A DNA stretch of 9,459 nucleotides, taken from Bathymodiolus azoricus thioautotrophic gill symbiont. GTDB taxonomy: Bacteria; Pseudomonadota; Gammaproteobacteria; PS1; Pseudothioglobaceae. The notes beneath the pieces were generated by a model. The model saw nothing but the letters and a program-made list of their open reading frames with translations. It searched no databases and had not been told where the DNA came from. A program made the translations under genes and the position numbers. The first letter of the stretch is position 1. Each line of letters opens with the position of its first letter. Below, piece by piece: positions 1 to 7,229 of this stretch. The DNA lies in assembly GCF_001298715.1 (NCBI RefSeq), contig NZ_CDSC02000398.1, positions 1 through 9,459 on the forward strand, in the 5' to 3' direction.

Positions 1-474
1 GAGTGTGTGGTAGAGTGTTATTTTAATGGGGTTACCCACTCAGGATTTGAAAGAACCTTTAAATTGTTGTCTGAAATTGTTGGGGTTTTATATCATTGGC
101 GTTTAATCTTAAAAGAATGGTGATTTTAAATGAAGAGTATGGTTTTTAAGGGAGGGGTATTGTTTGTTTTTTGTTGATTTTAAGGGAAATTGACAAAAAA
201 TGGGAAGACAGCGGGGTTTAATGGGAGAAATATGAAAAAAAATAGGGAATAGCGGGGTTTGATGAGAAAAATATGAGAAAAATTGGGTTTTAGATTTTTT
301 TAAAAAAATTCTTTAAATTCAACGGTCTCATTATACAAAGGTCTCTACTATGAATATGCTAATGCCAATAAAAAATTTCCAAAGATCTGCAGTGGCAGGC
401 AATTTCATTGAAGTTTATCCGCCTTATTGACAAACAAAAAATAGCATTGGTGTTAGTGGAAAACAAAAAAACTA
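1..474. other. Gene-free upstream region
   Basis: I see no credible gene on either strand here. The first 300 bases are strikingly poor in C on the plus strand, with G/T-rich stretches followed by G/A-rich ones. They contain a degenerate repeat, annotated separately. A perfect 16-bp A/T palindrome (seven T then seven A, flanked by A and T) lies at 294-309. The hexamer GGTCTC occurs at 324-329 and again at 340-345. A 26-codon ATG ORF at 350-430 has no ribosome binding site and no recognisable product. The region may be decayed sequence from a lost gene, but nothing identifies it. Confidence 0.6.
141..287. repeat. Degenerate tandem repeat, period about 35-41 bp
   Basis: Similar units begin near 141, 176, 215 and 256. 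Each starts with a GGTTT- or GATTT-like block, continues into a purine-rich block resembling AAGGGA or ATGRGA, and the last two continue with an ATATGA/A-run segment. The last two units are the clearest: AGCGGGGTTT at 210-219 recurs at 251-260, followed by ATGGGAGAAATATGA and ATGAGAAAAATATGAG respectively, a 41-bp period. Earlier units are much more diverged, and their membership is a judgement by eye. There are no conserved unique spacers, so this is not a CRISPR array. No function can be read from it. Confidence 0.5.
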
Positions 475-483
475 TGTTATAAT
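475..483 (+). promoter_or_regulatory. Extended -10 promoter for the lemA operon
   Basis: The sequence TGTTATAAT is a perfect extended -10 element (TG, one base, TATAAT with the hexamer at 478-483). No good -35 hexamer sits 16-18 bases upstream, which is common for extended -10 promoters. Transcription would start near 490, giving a leader of about 20 bases before the lemA ATG. It is the only strong sigma-70-type signal between the gene-free region and the five-gene run. In AT-rich DNA chance matches to TATAAT are frequent, so confidence is moderate. Confidence 0.55.
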
Positions 484-509
484 TAAATTTTAAAAATTAG
501 AGGCTTGAT

Positions 510-1118
510 ATGGATTTCATCGTACAAAATTGGTTAATAATCGCTATCATTACAATGGTAGTTATTTGGGTTGTTAAAATTTACAACAATCTGGTTTCTT
601 ATAAAACGCAATACCAAAACGGTTTTGAGCAAATCTCAGTGCAGCTCAAGCGTCGCCTAGACTTGATTGGCAACTTAGTTGATGCTGCTAAAAAATACAT
701 GGAACATGAAAAAGAAACATTAATGGCAGTAACACAAGCACGCTCTGGTCTTCTACAAGCGACACAAGCAGCTGAAAATAACCCTGGTGATGCAAATGTC
801 ATGGCAAATTTGGCAAGCTCACAAGTGGCACTGGAAGGTGCAATGGGTGGATTCAACCTAAAGATGGAAGACTATCCTGAGCTTAAAGCCAGCGAAAATA
901 TGATGCAGTTAAGTGAAGAGATGACCACCACAGAAAACCGCATTGCTAGCGCCCGTCAAGGTTATAACGACTTAGTGCAAAAATTCAACGAATACAAAAA
1001 ATCATTTCCAAATGTTATTTTGGCAGGTTTGTTTGGCTTTAGTACGGATGCACAAAACTTAGAATTTAACGAAAGTCTTGAGCAGTTGAATGAAGCGCCA
1101 AAAGACTTGTTTAAGTAA
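510..1118 (+). CDS. lemA: LemA family membrane protein
   Basis: This is a 202-residue LemA family protein. One N-terminal membrane helix is visible at residues 7-23, followed by a long, largely helical extracytoplasmic or cytoplasmic part. Family hallmarks are the segment around residues 44-57 (VQLKRRLDLIGNLV) and the helix at 129-154 containing ENRIASARQGYND. The length is close to the usual size of about 185-205. The molecular role of LemA proteins is poorly defined; they recur beside M48 metalloproteases, exactly as here, which suggests a shared envelope function. The start is supported by AGAGG at 499-503, six bases before the ATG. It appears to be the first gene of the run to aspS, 14 bases ahead of the protease. 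Confidence 0.93.
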   Translation: MDFIVQNWLIIAIITMVVIWVVKIYNNLVSYKTQYQNGFEQISVQLKRRLDLIGNLVDAAKKYMEHEKETLMAVTQARSGLLQATQAAENNPGDANVMANLASSQVALEGAMGGFNLKMEDYPELKASENMMQLSEEMTTTENRIASARQGYNDLVQKFNEYKKSFPNVILAGLFGFSTDAQNLEFNESLEQLNEAPKDLFK

Positions 1119-1132
1119 AACTTTATACAAAT

Positions 1133-2149
1133 ATGGACTTTAGGGAGCACCAAGACCGTGCCAAAAGAAACAGTAGAATCATTTGGTTCTTATATATTTT
1201 GTTATTGTCAATTTCTTCTCTTTTAATTGGCTGGACTTTTATAGTTGGTCTTAATTTAGCAGAACTTTATCAGTCTGGTTACGAGCAATACAGTTTTGGG
1301 CAGAAATTTTCTGCCAGTAATTCTCATGCTTTTGACAGTGAACAAATCCAAATTTTGCTTAGTTTTTCTGCGATTGCCTTTATTGTTCAAGCCTCAACGA
1401 CAGCATTTGGTTTTTTCAAAAAATCAGATGGACACAAAGTTGCTGTTGCCTTTAACGCTCGACTGTTAGATGAAAATAGCGCTAATTCTTTAGCAGAAAA
1501 ACAAGCTCTAAATATTGTTACCGAACAAGCTTTAGCGGCAAGCGTGCCAACACCAAGTTTGTACCTTATTCCAGAACAAGGTATCAATGCTTTTGCTGCT
1601 GGAAAAAGCAATAAAAACGCTATCGTTGCAATCACTGAAGGTGCATTAAATAGTTTTAATCGAACTGAACTCTCAGGGGTTATTGCTCATGAAATAGGGC
1701 ATATTGTCAATCAAGATATTAAGTTAAATATTCAAATATCTGCTTTTGTTTTTGGCTTTACTGCGCTGTTCTTCTTAGCAAGATTTATCTTTTATAATGC
1801 GATGTACAATCGCAGGATGGATGGACGAGCCAAGTTAGTCATGTTTGCAATGGCTGCTGTTATCGCTATTATTGGCGCTCTAACAGTATGGATGGGTAGA
1901 ATACTACAAGCTGCGATGAGCAGACAAAGAGAATATCTGGCTGATGCCAGTGCAGTACAATTTACACGATACCCCGATGGTCTCGTGCAAGCTTTTGAGG
2001 TGTTAGAAAATGGTGGAAAATCCACTAAAATGGAAAACCCTTCGTCTAAAGAATACGCCCACGCTATGATGTTTGGCATTGGGGGTGAGTTGTTTGCGAC
2101 ACACCCACCACTTAGAGAGCGTATCGCTAGAATTCAAAATCAAAAATAA
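1133..2149 (+). CDS. M48 family membrane zinc metalloprotease (HtpX-like)
   Basis: The 338-residue product is an integral-membrane metalloprotease of the M48 family. The zinc site is HEIGH at residues 186-190, with His186 and His190 as ligands and Glu187 as catalytic base. The third ligand is probably Glu267 in REYLADASAV, and the THPP motif at 323-326 is also typical. Hydrophobic segments lie at about 17-42 and 74-95 before the site, and 202-224 and 234-257 after it, so the active site should face one side of the inner membrane. It is longer than classical HtpX (about 290), with an extra N-terminal region, so I do not assign htpX. The family degrades damaged or misfolded membrane proteins. 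It is paired with lemA and ends directly against the map ATG with no intervening base. No strong ribosome binding site precedes the start. Confidence 0.9.
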   Translation: MDFREHQDRAKRNSRIIWFLYILLLSISSLLIGWTFIVGLNLAELYQSGYEQYSFGQKFSASNSHAFDSEQIQILLSFSAIAFIVQASTTAFGFFKKSDGHKVAVAFNARLLDENSANSLAEKQALNIVTEQALAASVPTPSLYLIPEQGINAFAAGKSNKNAIVAITEGALNSFNRTELSGVIAHEIGHIVNQDIKLNIQISAFVFGFTALFFLARFIFYNAMYNRRMDGRAKLVMFAMAAVIAIIGALTVWMGRILQAAMSRQREYLADASAVQFTRYPDGLVQAFEVLENGGKSTKMENPSSKEYAHAMMFGIGGELFATHPPLRERIARIQNQK

Positions 2150-2941
2150 ATGGCTATTGACATTAAATCCGCCGATGAAATAGAAAAAATGCGTATTGCT
2201 GGGCGCTTAGCAGCACAAGTGTTAGATATGATTACACCTCATGTTAAATCAGGTGTTAGCACTGATGAACTAGACACAATTTGCCATGATTATATTGTTA
2301 ATGTCCAAGACGCTATCCCTGCTCCGCTTAATTATCACGGTTTTCCAAAATCAATTTGCACCAGCATTAACAATGTTGTTTGTCACGGCATACCCGGTGA
2401 AAAAAAACTCAAAAAAGGTGATATTGTGAATATCGACATTACGGTTATCAAAGACGCTTATCACGGTGATACCTCTAAGATGTTTATCATTGGCAAATCT
2501 AGCGTCAAGGCACAACGCATTTGCCGTATTGCACAAGAATGCTTATATATTGGCATTGAAAAAGTAAAGCCTGGTATTCACTTAGGCGAGATTGGTAAAG
2601 CCATCGGTGCTCATGTAATTAAAAATAATTGCTCTATCGTGCGTGATTATTGTGGGCACGGTATTGGTAGCACATTCCACGCTGAACCACAAGTGGTGCA
2701 TTATGATGATGGTAATATCGCTAACAGTCCAATACTTGAAGAAGGCATGACTTTCACCATTGAGCCTATGGTGAACTTAGGCGGTTTTGAAGTGGCAACC
2801 TCCACCATTGATGGCTGGACAGTAACCACCAAAGACCGATCACTTTCCGCACAATGGGAACATACAATTTTAGTCACAAAATCAGGCTATGAAATCCTAA
2901 CACTTAGAGATGAAGAAGCAGATGCGCCTGTGCTAAAATAA
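2150..2941 (+). CDS. map: Methionine aminopeptidase, type I
   Basis: This cytosolic enzyme removes the initiator methionine from nascent proteins whose second residue is small. The 263-residue length matches bacterial type I enzymes. The five expected metal ligands are all visible: Asp96, Asp107, His170, Glu205 and Glu237. His79 in NNVVCHGIP and His177 in STFHAEP match the conserved substrate-site histidines. The motif GDIVNIDITV around Asp96 and FTIEPMV around Glu205 are diagnostic. The gene starts immediately after the protease stop codon (TAA followed by ATG), implying cotranscription and probably coupled translation. In many gammaproteobacteria map sits near rpsB-tsf; here it is in a protease/aspS run instead. 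Confidence 0.97.
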   Translation: MAIDIKSADEIEKMRIAGRLAAQVLDMITPHVKSGVSTDELDTICHDYIVNVQDAIPAPLNYHGFPKSICTSINNVVCHGIPGEKKLKKGDIVNIDITVIKDAYHGDTSKMFIIGKSSVKAQRICRIAQECLYIGIEKVKPGIHLGEIGKAIGAHVIKNNCSIVRDYCGHGIGSTFHAEPQVVHYDDGNIANSPILEEGMTFTIEPMVNLGGFEVATSTIDGWTVTTKDRSLSAQWEHTILVTKSGYEILTLRDEEADAPVLK

Positions 2942-2966
2942 TGCTTTTTAAAGTTAGTAGAAACAA

Positions 2967-3575
2967 GTGTTAAAAAACCTAAGAAATTATTTTGTCTCTG
3001 GATTGCTTTTTTGGATTCCATTAGGACTTAGTGTTGTACTTATCAAGTTCTTTTTAGAAACGCTAAACAACCTAATACCTTCACAATATTTACCAAAAGT
3101 ATTGTCTGATTTAAGCAGCAGTATTCCAGGCTCTGGCATTATTTTAGTGCTGCTTATTATGCTGGTCACTGGCATACTGGTCAATAATTTTATTGGGCGT
3201 AAATTACTACAACTTTGGAACAAACTGCTCAATAAAATCCCCGGATTTAGAGGGATTTATAACGCCCTAAAACAACTATCAGATACCGTGTTTAGCCCTT
3301 CTGGGAAGAGTTTTAAAAAAGCTTTATTAATACAATATCCTCGCAAGGGGCTATGGACAATTGCTTTTCAAACCAGTGATTATCAAGGTGAAGTCGCAAA
3401 AATAATTGGCAAGGAGTTGGTTAATATTTATGTACCAACCACACCCAACCCCACTTCTGGATTTTTCATTATGCTGGCAAAAGAGGAAGTGATTGAACTT
3501 GATATGAGTGTTGACGAGGCATTCAAACTGGTTATTTCTACTGGTGTAGTAACACCAACTAAAAAGGACAAATAA
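2967..3575 (+). CDS. DUF502 family membrane protein
   Basis: This is a 202-residue DUF502 protein of unknown function. Two membrane helices are visible, at about residues 11-30 ([18 protein letters not shown]) and 55-73 ([18 protein letters not shown]). The soluble C-terminal part carries the family features [14 protein letters not shown] at 91-104 and [12 protein letters not shown] at 156-167. The start is a GTG at 2967: an in-frame TAG lies at 2958-2960, so no longer form is possible, and the next residues fit the usual N-terminus of the family. Only a weak ribosome binding site is seen. It lies 25 bases after map, and the aspS Shine-Dalgarno sequence is inside its last codons. DUF502 genes are often found next to aspS in proteobacteria, which agrees with this context. 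Confidence 0.92.
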   Translation: MLKNLRNYFVSGLLFWIPLGLSVVLIKFFLETLNNLIPSQYLPKVLSDLSSSIPGSGIILVLLIMLVTGILVNNFIGRKLLQLWNKLLNKIPGFRGIYNALKQLSDTVFSPSGKSFKKALLIQYPRKGLWTIAFQTSDYQGEVAKIIGKELVNIYVPTTPNPTSGFFIMLAKEEVIELDMSVDEAFKLVISTGVVTPTKKDK

Positions 3576-3576
3576 A

Positions 3577-5331
3577 ATGATGAGAACACATTATTGTGGA
3601 GAATTAAACAAAGAAAATATTGGTCAAACTGTTGACATCTGTGGCTGGACAAATCGTCGCCGTGACCATGGTGGCGTTATCTTTTTGGATGTGCGTGATA
3701 AGCGTGGCATCGTGCAAGTGGTCATCAATCCAGATAACAAGGATTTTGCTTTGGCTGAAACTATTCGCAACGAGTTTGTATTAAAAATTACCGGCGAAGT
3801 GATTGCCAGAGAGGATAACTTAATCAACACCAAACTTGCCACAGGTGAAATTGAAATTGTTGCTAAGCAAATTGAGATTCTTAACACTTCTAAGCCAGTG
3901 CCCTTTCAAATTGATGCCGTAGACACCTCAGAAGAAGTGCGTCTTAAGTATCGTTTCTTAGATTTGCGTACCGATGTGATGCAACAGCGCATGAGACTAC
4001 GCTCGAAAGTAACCCACTATATGCGTGAGTTTATGGACAATCATGACTTCTTAGATATTGAAACGCCATTTTTAACCAAAGCAACACCCGAAGGTGCACG
4101 AGACTATTTAGTGCCTTCGCGTACTTACCCTGGTGAGTTTTTTGCCCTACCACAGTCTCCACAACTGTTTAAGCAGTTGTTGATGATGTCGGGTTTTGAG
4201 CGTTATTACCAAATCGTAAAATGCTTTAGAGACGAAGACCTGCGTGCTGATCGTCAACCAGAATTCACTCAACTTGATGTTGAAACTTCATTCATGAATG
4301 AAAATGAAATTATGCAGATGATGGAAGAAATGACACGAGGGCTATTTAAGTCAGTCATTGATGTAGATTTGGGAGGTAAATTCCCAACCATCACTTATGC
4401 CGATGCCATGGATAAATACGGCATTGACCGCCCTGATATGCGCATCCCATTAGAGATTGTTGGTATTGATGATCTACTAAGTAACATTGAATTTAAAGTG
4501 TTTGCCGAGCCCGCTAAAAATCCAGCCTCACGCGTCGGCGCAATGAAAATACCTAACGGCGCCACTATCTCACGCAAGCAAATTGATAATTACACTAAAT
4601 TTGTTAGTATTTATGGCGCCAAAGGTTTGGCTTATATTAAGATGAATGACGATGGCCCAGCCTCACCAATTTTAAAATTCTTAGGGGCAGAAGTCACACA
4701 AAGCATTATTGATAAAGTTGATGCAAAAACAGGCGATATTATTTTCTTCGGTGCAGATAAAATAAAAATTGTGAATGAGGCCTTGGGTAATTTGCGTGAA
4801 AAAATTGCCAAAGATTTGGATATCTACACTGATAAATGGGCGCCGATTTGGGTGGTTGACTTCCCTATGTTTGATACCAATGATGATGGCTCTTTAAGCG
4901 CTATTCATCACCCATTCACTGCGCCAAGTGTTGATGCTACCACTTTAGAGTCCACCGCCACTACCGCCCTATCTCGTGCTTATGACTTGGTCATTAATGG
5001 CTCTGAAGTCGGTGGTGGCTCAATTCGTATTCACCAAGTTGAAATGCAACAAACCGTATTAAAATTATTGGGCATTAGCGATGAAGAAGCACAAGACAAA
5101 TTTGGCTTTTTGCTTAATGCACTTGAATACGGTTGCCCGCCACATGGTGGTATGGCATTCGGCCTAGACCGTTTGGTCATGATTATGGCACACTGCGATT
5201 CTATTCGTGATGTAATCGCTTTTCCTAAGACCCAAACAGCAGCTTGCCTGTTAACCAACGCTCCTGCACCCGTGCCAAATAAGGTGCTAAGAGAGTTAAG
5301 TGTTAAGGTAAGTTTGCCTAAAAAAGATTAG
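3577..5331 (+). CDS. aspS: Aspartyl-tRNA synthetase, bacterial type
   Basis: This class II synthetase of 584 residues charges tRNA with aspartate. Visible parts are an N-terminal OB-fold anticodon-binding domain (about 15-105), motif 1 near 158-180, the QSPQ substrate loop at 193-196, motif 2 as [18 protein letters not shown] from 217, the GAD insertion (about 300-410), and motif 3 GLDRL at 529-533. The length matches bacterial AspRS (about 590). Residue 31 is histidine in RRRDHGG, the position reported to be His in the tRNA-Asn-charging (non-discriminating) Pseudomonas enzyme and Leu in E. coli. AAGGA at 3564-3568 serves as ribosome binding site. Two ATGs are adjacent; the first gives the MMR start seen in related enzymes. 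The stop lies 41 bases before the ATPase gene. Confidence 0.98.
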   Translation: MMRTHYCGELNKENIGQTVDICGWTNRRRDHGGVIFLDVRDKRGIVQVVINPDNKDFALAETIRNEFVLKITGEVIAREDNLINTKLATGEIEIVAKQIEILNTSKPVPFQIDAVDTSEEVRLKYRFLDLRTDVMQQRMRLRSKVTHYMREFMDNHDFLDIETPFLTKATPEGARDYLVPSRTYPGEFFALPQSPQLFKQLLMMSGFERYYQIVKCFRDEDLRADRQPEFTQLDVETSFMNENEIMQMMEEMTRGLFKSVIDVDLGGKFPTITYADAMDKYGIDRPDMRIPLEIVGIDDLLSNIEFKVFAEPAKNPASRVGAMKIPNGATISRKQIDNYTKFVSIYGAKGLAYIKMNDDGPASPILKFLGAEVTQSIIDKVDAKTGDIIFFGADKIKIVNEALGNLREKIAKDLDIYTDKWAPIWVVDFPMFDTNDDGSLSAIHHPFTAPSVDATTLESTATTALSRAYDLVINGSEVGGGSIRIHQVEMQQTVLKLLGISDEEAQDKFGFLLNALEYGCPPHGGMAFGLDRLVMIMAHCDSIRDVIAFPKTQTAACLLTNAPAPVPNKVLRELSVKVSLPKKD

Positions 5332-5344
5332 ACAAACCTCCAGC

Positions 5345-5363
5345 ATAAGTAAAAAATACTTAT
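5345..5363. repeat. Perfect 7-bp inverted repeat before the ATPase gene
   Basis: The arms ATAAGTA (5345-5351) and TACTTAT (5357-5363) are exact reverse complements around five A residues. The stem is A/T-rich and weak, and it is not followed by a run of T on the plus strand, so it is a poor rho-independent terminator for aspS. Its right arm overlaps the TATAAT of the putative cassette promoter, which makes a repressor operator a reasonable alternative. No regulator is encoded in the cassette. Confidence 0.5.
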
Positions 5364-5366
5364 AAT
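5361..5366 (+). promoter_or_regulatory. Possible -10 element of the ATPase-nuclease cassette
   Basis: A perfect TATAAT lies only six bases before the ATPase ATG. If used, transcription would begin at or within a base or two of the start codon, giving a leaderless message; this fits the lack of any Shine-Dalgarno sequence before that ATG. No good -35 box lies 16-18 bases upstream. AT-richness makes a chance match possible, and readthrough from aspS could also supply transcripts. Confidence 0.35.
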
Positions 5367-5372
5367 AAAAAA

Positions 5373-6686
5373 ATGAAACTGACAATAAAAAACATTGGTG
5401 TTATTGAAGAAGCAGATATTGAATTATCTGGTTTGACCGTTATTGCTGGTGAAAACGATAGTGGCAAAAGTACTGTTGGTAAATTAATGTTTTCTATTAC
5501 TAAGGCGATTGGAAAATACAAAGATGAAATAAAGGAGAACAAAGAAAACGATATTGAAGAAGCGGTAGAACATATTTATTTTTCTATTAAGAAAGATGTG
5601 TTTAGAGATGAAAAACGCAGATTCAAAGAATCAAAAAAATCGTTTCGCTTGCATAACAGCTATAGAGAATTATTTCACCCACGCTATTTTATAGATGAAG
5701 TTAATGATAATGGCGTTGAGGCGATAAACAGCAGAATAGAATACTTAAAAAGAGAAGATATTTATAACGATAAAATTGAGAAATTATTTACTGATTTACA
5801 AAATATTGTTGAACGAGACGACGATACAAACTCTGCCATTAAAAGAGCCTTTACAAAATTAATCTACTCGGAATTCAAAGGTGAGATTGGTAATAAAAAA
5901 TCAAATAAATCAACTATAAAAATTATTGAAGGAAATAATGAAATTTTAAATATAGAGTTAAATCAAAACAAAGTTACAAAGTTTGACCCCAAAGATGAAT
6001 TTTATTTTAATGATAGCATTATTATAGAAACACCAATGATTTTAAATTTTAGAGATTCTATTAGAGATTCTAAGTCATTATTTGAAAAACGAAAAAATAG
6101 AGGACGATATTTAGGCAGAGCAAACATAGCTTTTCACATTAAGGACTTAGAGGTTAAATTAAGAGAATCTGGGTATGAGGCAGCGTTATTTTTAGAAAAT
6201 GATGATTTATACAAAAAAATATCAGCAATTATTAATGGAAACATAAAATATCAAAACGATCAAAGTGAATTTGTTTATTTTAAAGATGACGAACAACATA
6301 ATATTTTAAATGTTGCTAGTGGTATTAAATCATTTGGCATATTGCAAATGTTGTTATCGGGAGATTTTATCAAAGCAAGGACTTTGGTAGTTTTGGATGA
6401 ACCAGAGGTGCACTTACATCCAAATTGGCAGCTAAAATACGCCGAAATTATCACACTTTTGGTTCAAAATAATAGGAATATTTTGGTAACAACACACAGC
6501 CCTTATATGGTGGAAGCCTTAGAAAGATATGCTGAAAAATACAAAATAGAAGAAAAAACACATTTTTACTTAGCCAAAGAAGGGGTTATTAAATCAAAAA
6601 ACAATAACAAAACTTTGTCAGAAATAGCGTCCAAACTCTCAGAGCCCTTCTCTGTTTTCGATGAGATGGATGCAGAAAAATTATAA
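5373..6686 (+). CDS. AAA15/OLD-like ABC-type ATPase, accessory
   Basis: The 437-residue protein is an SMC/Rad50/OLD-type ATPase of the AAA15/AAA21 group. The Walker A motif GENDSGKST covers residues 26-34, a signature-like NVASGIKSFG lies at 313-322, Walker B plus D-loop LVVLDEPEVHLHP at 338-350 (Asp342, Glu343), and the switch histidine is His375 in TTHSP. Between Walker A and the signature is a charged, mostly helical insert of about 250 residues, too short for a Rad50 coiled coil, with IIETPMILNF at 217-226. The protein ends about 60 residues after the switch histidine, so there is no TOPRIM domain as in OLD or Gabija GajA. It overlaps the next gene by one base (TAATG), so the two products probably act together. 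The gene is visibly more AT-rich than aspS. A role in phage defence is inferred from family and context; the specific system is not recognised. Confidence 0.88.
   Translation: MKLTIKNIGVIEEADIELSGLTVIAGENDSGKSTVGKLMFSITKAIGKYKDEIKENKENDIEEAVEHIYFSIKKDVFRDEKRRFKESKKSFRLHNSYRELFHPRYFIDEVNDNGVEAINSRIEYLKREDIYNDKIEKLFTDLQNIVERDDDTNSAIKRAFTKLIYSEFKGEIGNKKSNKSTIKIIEGNNEILNIELNQNKVTKFDPKDEFYFNDSIIIETPMILNFRDSIRDSKSLFEKRKNRGRYLGRANIAFHIKDLEVKLRESGYEAALFLENDDLYKKISAIINGNIKYQNDQSEFVYFKDDEQHNILNVASGIKSFGILQMLLSGDFIKARTLVVLDEPEVHLHPNWQLKYAEIITLLVQNNRNILVTTHSPYMVEALERYAEKYKIEEKTHFYLAKEGVIKSKNNNKTLSEIASKLSEPFSVFDEMDAEKL
6049..6072 (+). repeat. Exact 12-bp tandem duplication inside the ATPase gene
   Basis: TTAGAGATTCTA occurs twice back to back (6049-6060 and 6061-6072). 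Being a multiple of three, it keeps the frame and produces the tandem peptide RDSIRDS at residues 227-233. It lies just after the IIETPMILNF segment. An exact repeat inside coding sequence suggests recent replication slippage, though it could be a long-standing part of the protein. Confidence 0.75.
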
Positions 6687-7228
6687 TGAGTGTAAAAAAC
6701 AAGTTTCAAGCCGAATATTCACAATATTTAGAAAACTTTAAGGAACTGAGCTATGACAACAGAAACAAGCGATCTTTGTGTCAGAATACAACGCATCAAT
6801 ACTATAACTTTGATAAAATCGTTAAAGATAGAAGTAACAAGTCTACTCCCGCTTCACCTGATACCCTTATTTTTAAAAAAAATAAAATATATTGCGTAGA
6901 ATTCAAAAATTCATTTTTTAACCAAATCAGTGCATCAAATATTAAAAAAAAACTTGAAAACGGACATCAAGTTTTATCAGCTATTTTTAAAGAATTAGAT
7001 TTACAACTTAAAGATTATCAACTTATTTTTTGCGTCGTATGCAAGGGATTTGACGAAAATGAAGCAGAAAAGCAAAGATGGTCAGAAATACGCCGTGGAA
7101 TTGAATCCGAAATTCGATTTGACTTAAAACAGTACATAGGCGTGTATTGTGACGACATTCTTACCAAGGATATTGATTTCTTTAGAGAGCAATTTATTAA
7201 AAAAATAAATAAAAACCTACCTTGCTAA
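6686..7228 (+). CDS. Small PD-(D/E)XK nuclease-like partner of the ATPase
   Basis: I do not recognise this 180-residue protein by family name. Residues 59-74 read as a D, a short beta-hairpin and then ExK: Asp59 in SPDT, followed by Glu72 and Lys74 in YCVEFKNS. That spacing, with hydrophobic strands on both sides, is the pattern of the PD-(D/E)XK nuclease core. A helix follows with Gln95 in NGHQVL, a place where this superfamily often has a conserved Lys or Gln. The rest is charged with no membrane segment or signal peptide. Its ATG overlaps the ATPase stop by one base, implying translational coupling and near-equal synthesis. The likely role is the effector nuclease of an ATPase-gated pair; this is inference from motif and operon. 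It is as AT-rich as the ATPase gene. Confidence 0.72.
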   Translation: MSVKNKFQAEYSQYLENFKELSYDNRNKRSLCQNTTHQYYNFDKIVKDRSNKSTPASPDTLIFKKNKIYCVEFKNSFFNQISASNIKKKLENGHQVLSAIFKELDLQLKDYQLIFCVVCKGFDENEAEKQRWSEIRRGIESEIRFDLKQYIGVYCDDILTKDIDFFREQFIKKINKNLPC

Positions 7229-7229
7229 A

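Noticed and set aside
141..287. CRISPR array
   Set aside because: The units are diverged, contiguous and without unique spacers, and no cas gene is in the window.
294..309. A/T palindrome as a transcription terminator
   Set aside because: It has no loop and no G/C stem, so it cannot form a stable hairpin; it is simply a T run meeting an A run.
350..430. A 26-codon ATG ORF upstream of lemA
   Set aside because: It has no ribosome binding site, lies in decayed-looking DNA, and its peptide (ending NFIEVYPPY) resembles nothing I know.
427..432. Perfect TTGACA upstream of lemA as a -35 box
   Set aside because: It is 45 bases from the TATAAT at 478-483, far beyond the usual 16-18; only a poor hexamer lies at the correct distance.
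5373..6686. Calling the ATPase a full OLD nuclease or Gabija GajA
   Set aside because: The chain ends about 60 residues after the switch histidine, with no room for a TOPRIM domain, and the partner gene is not a UvrD-like helicase.
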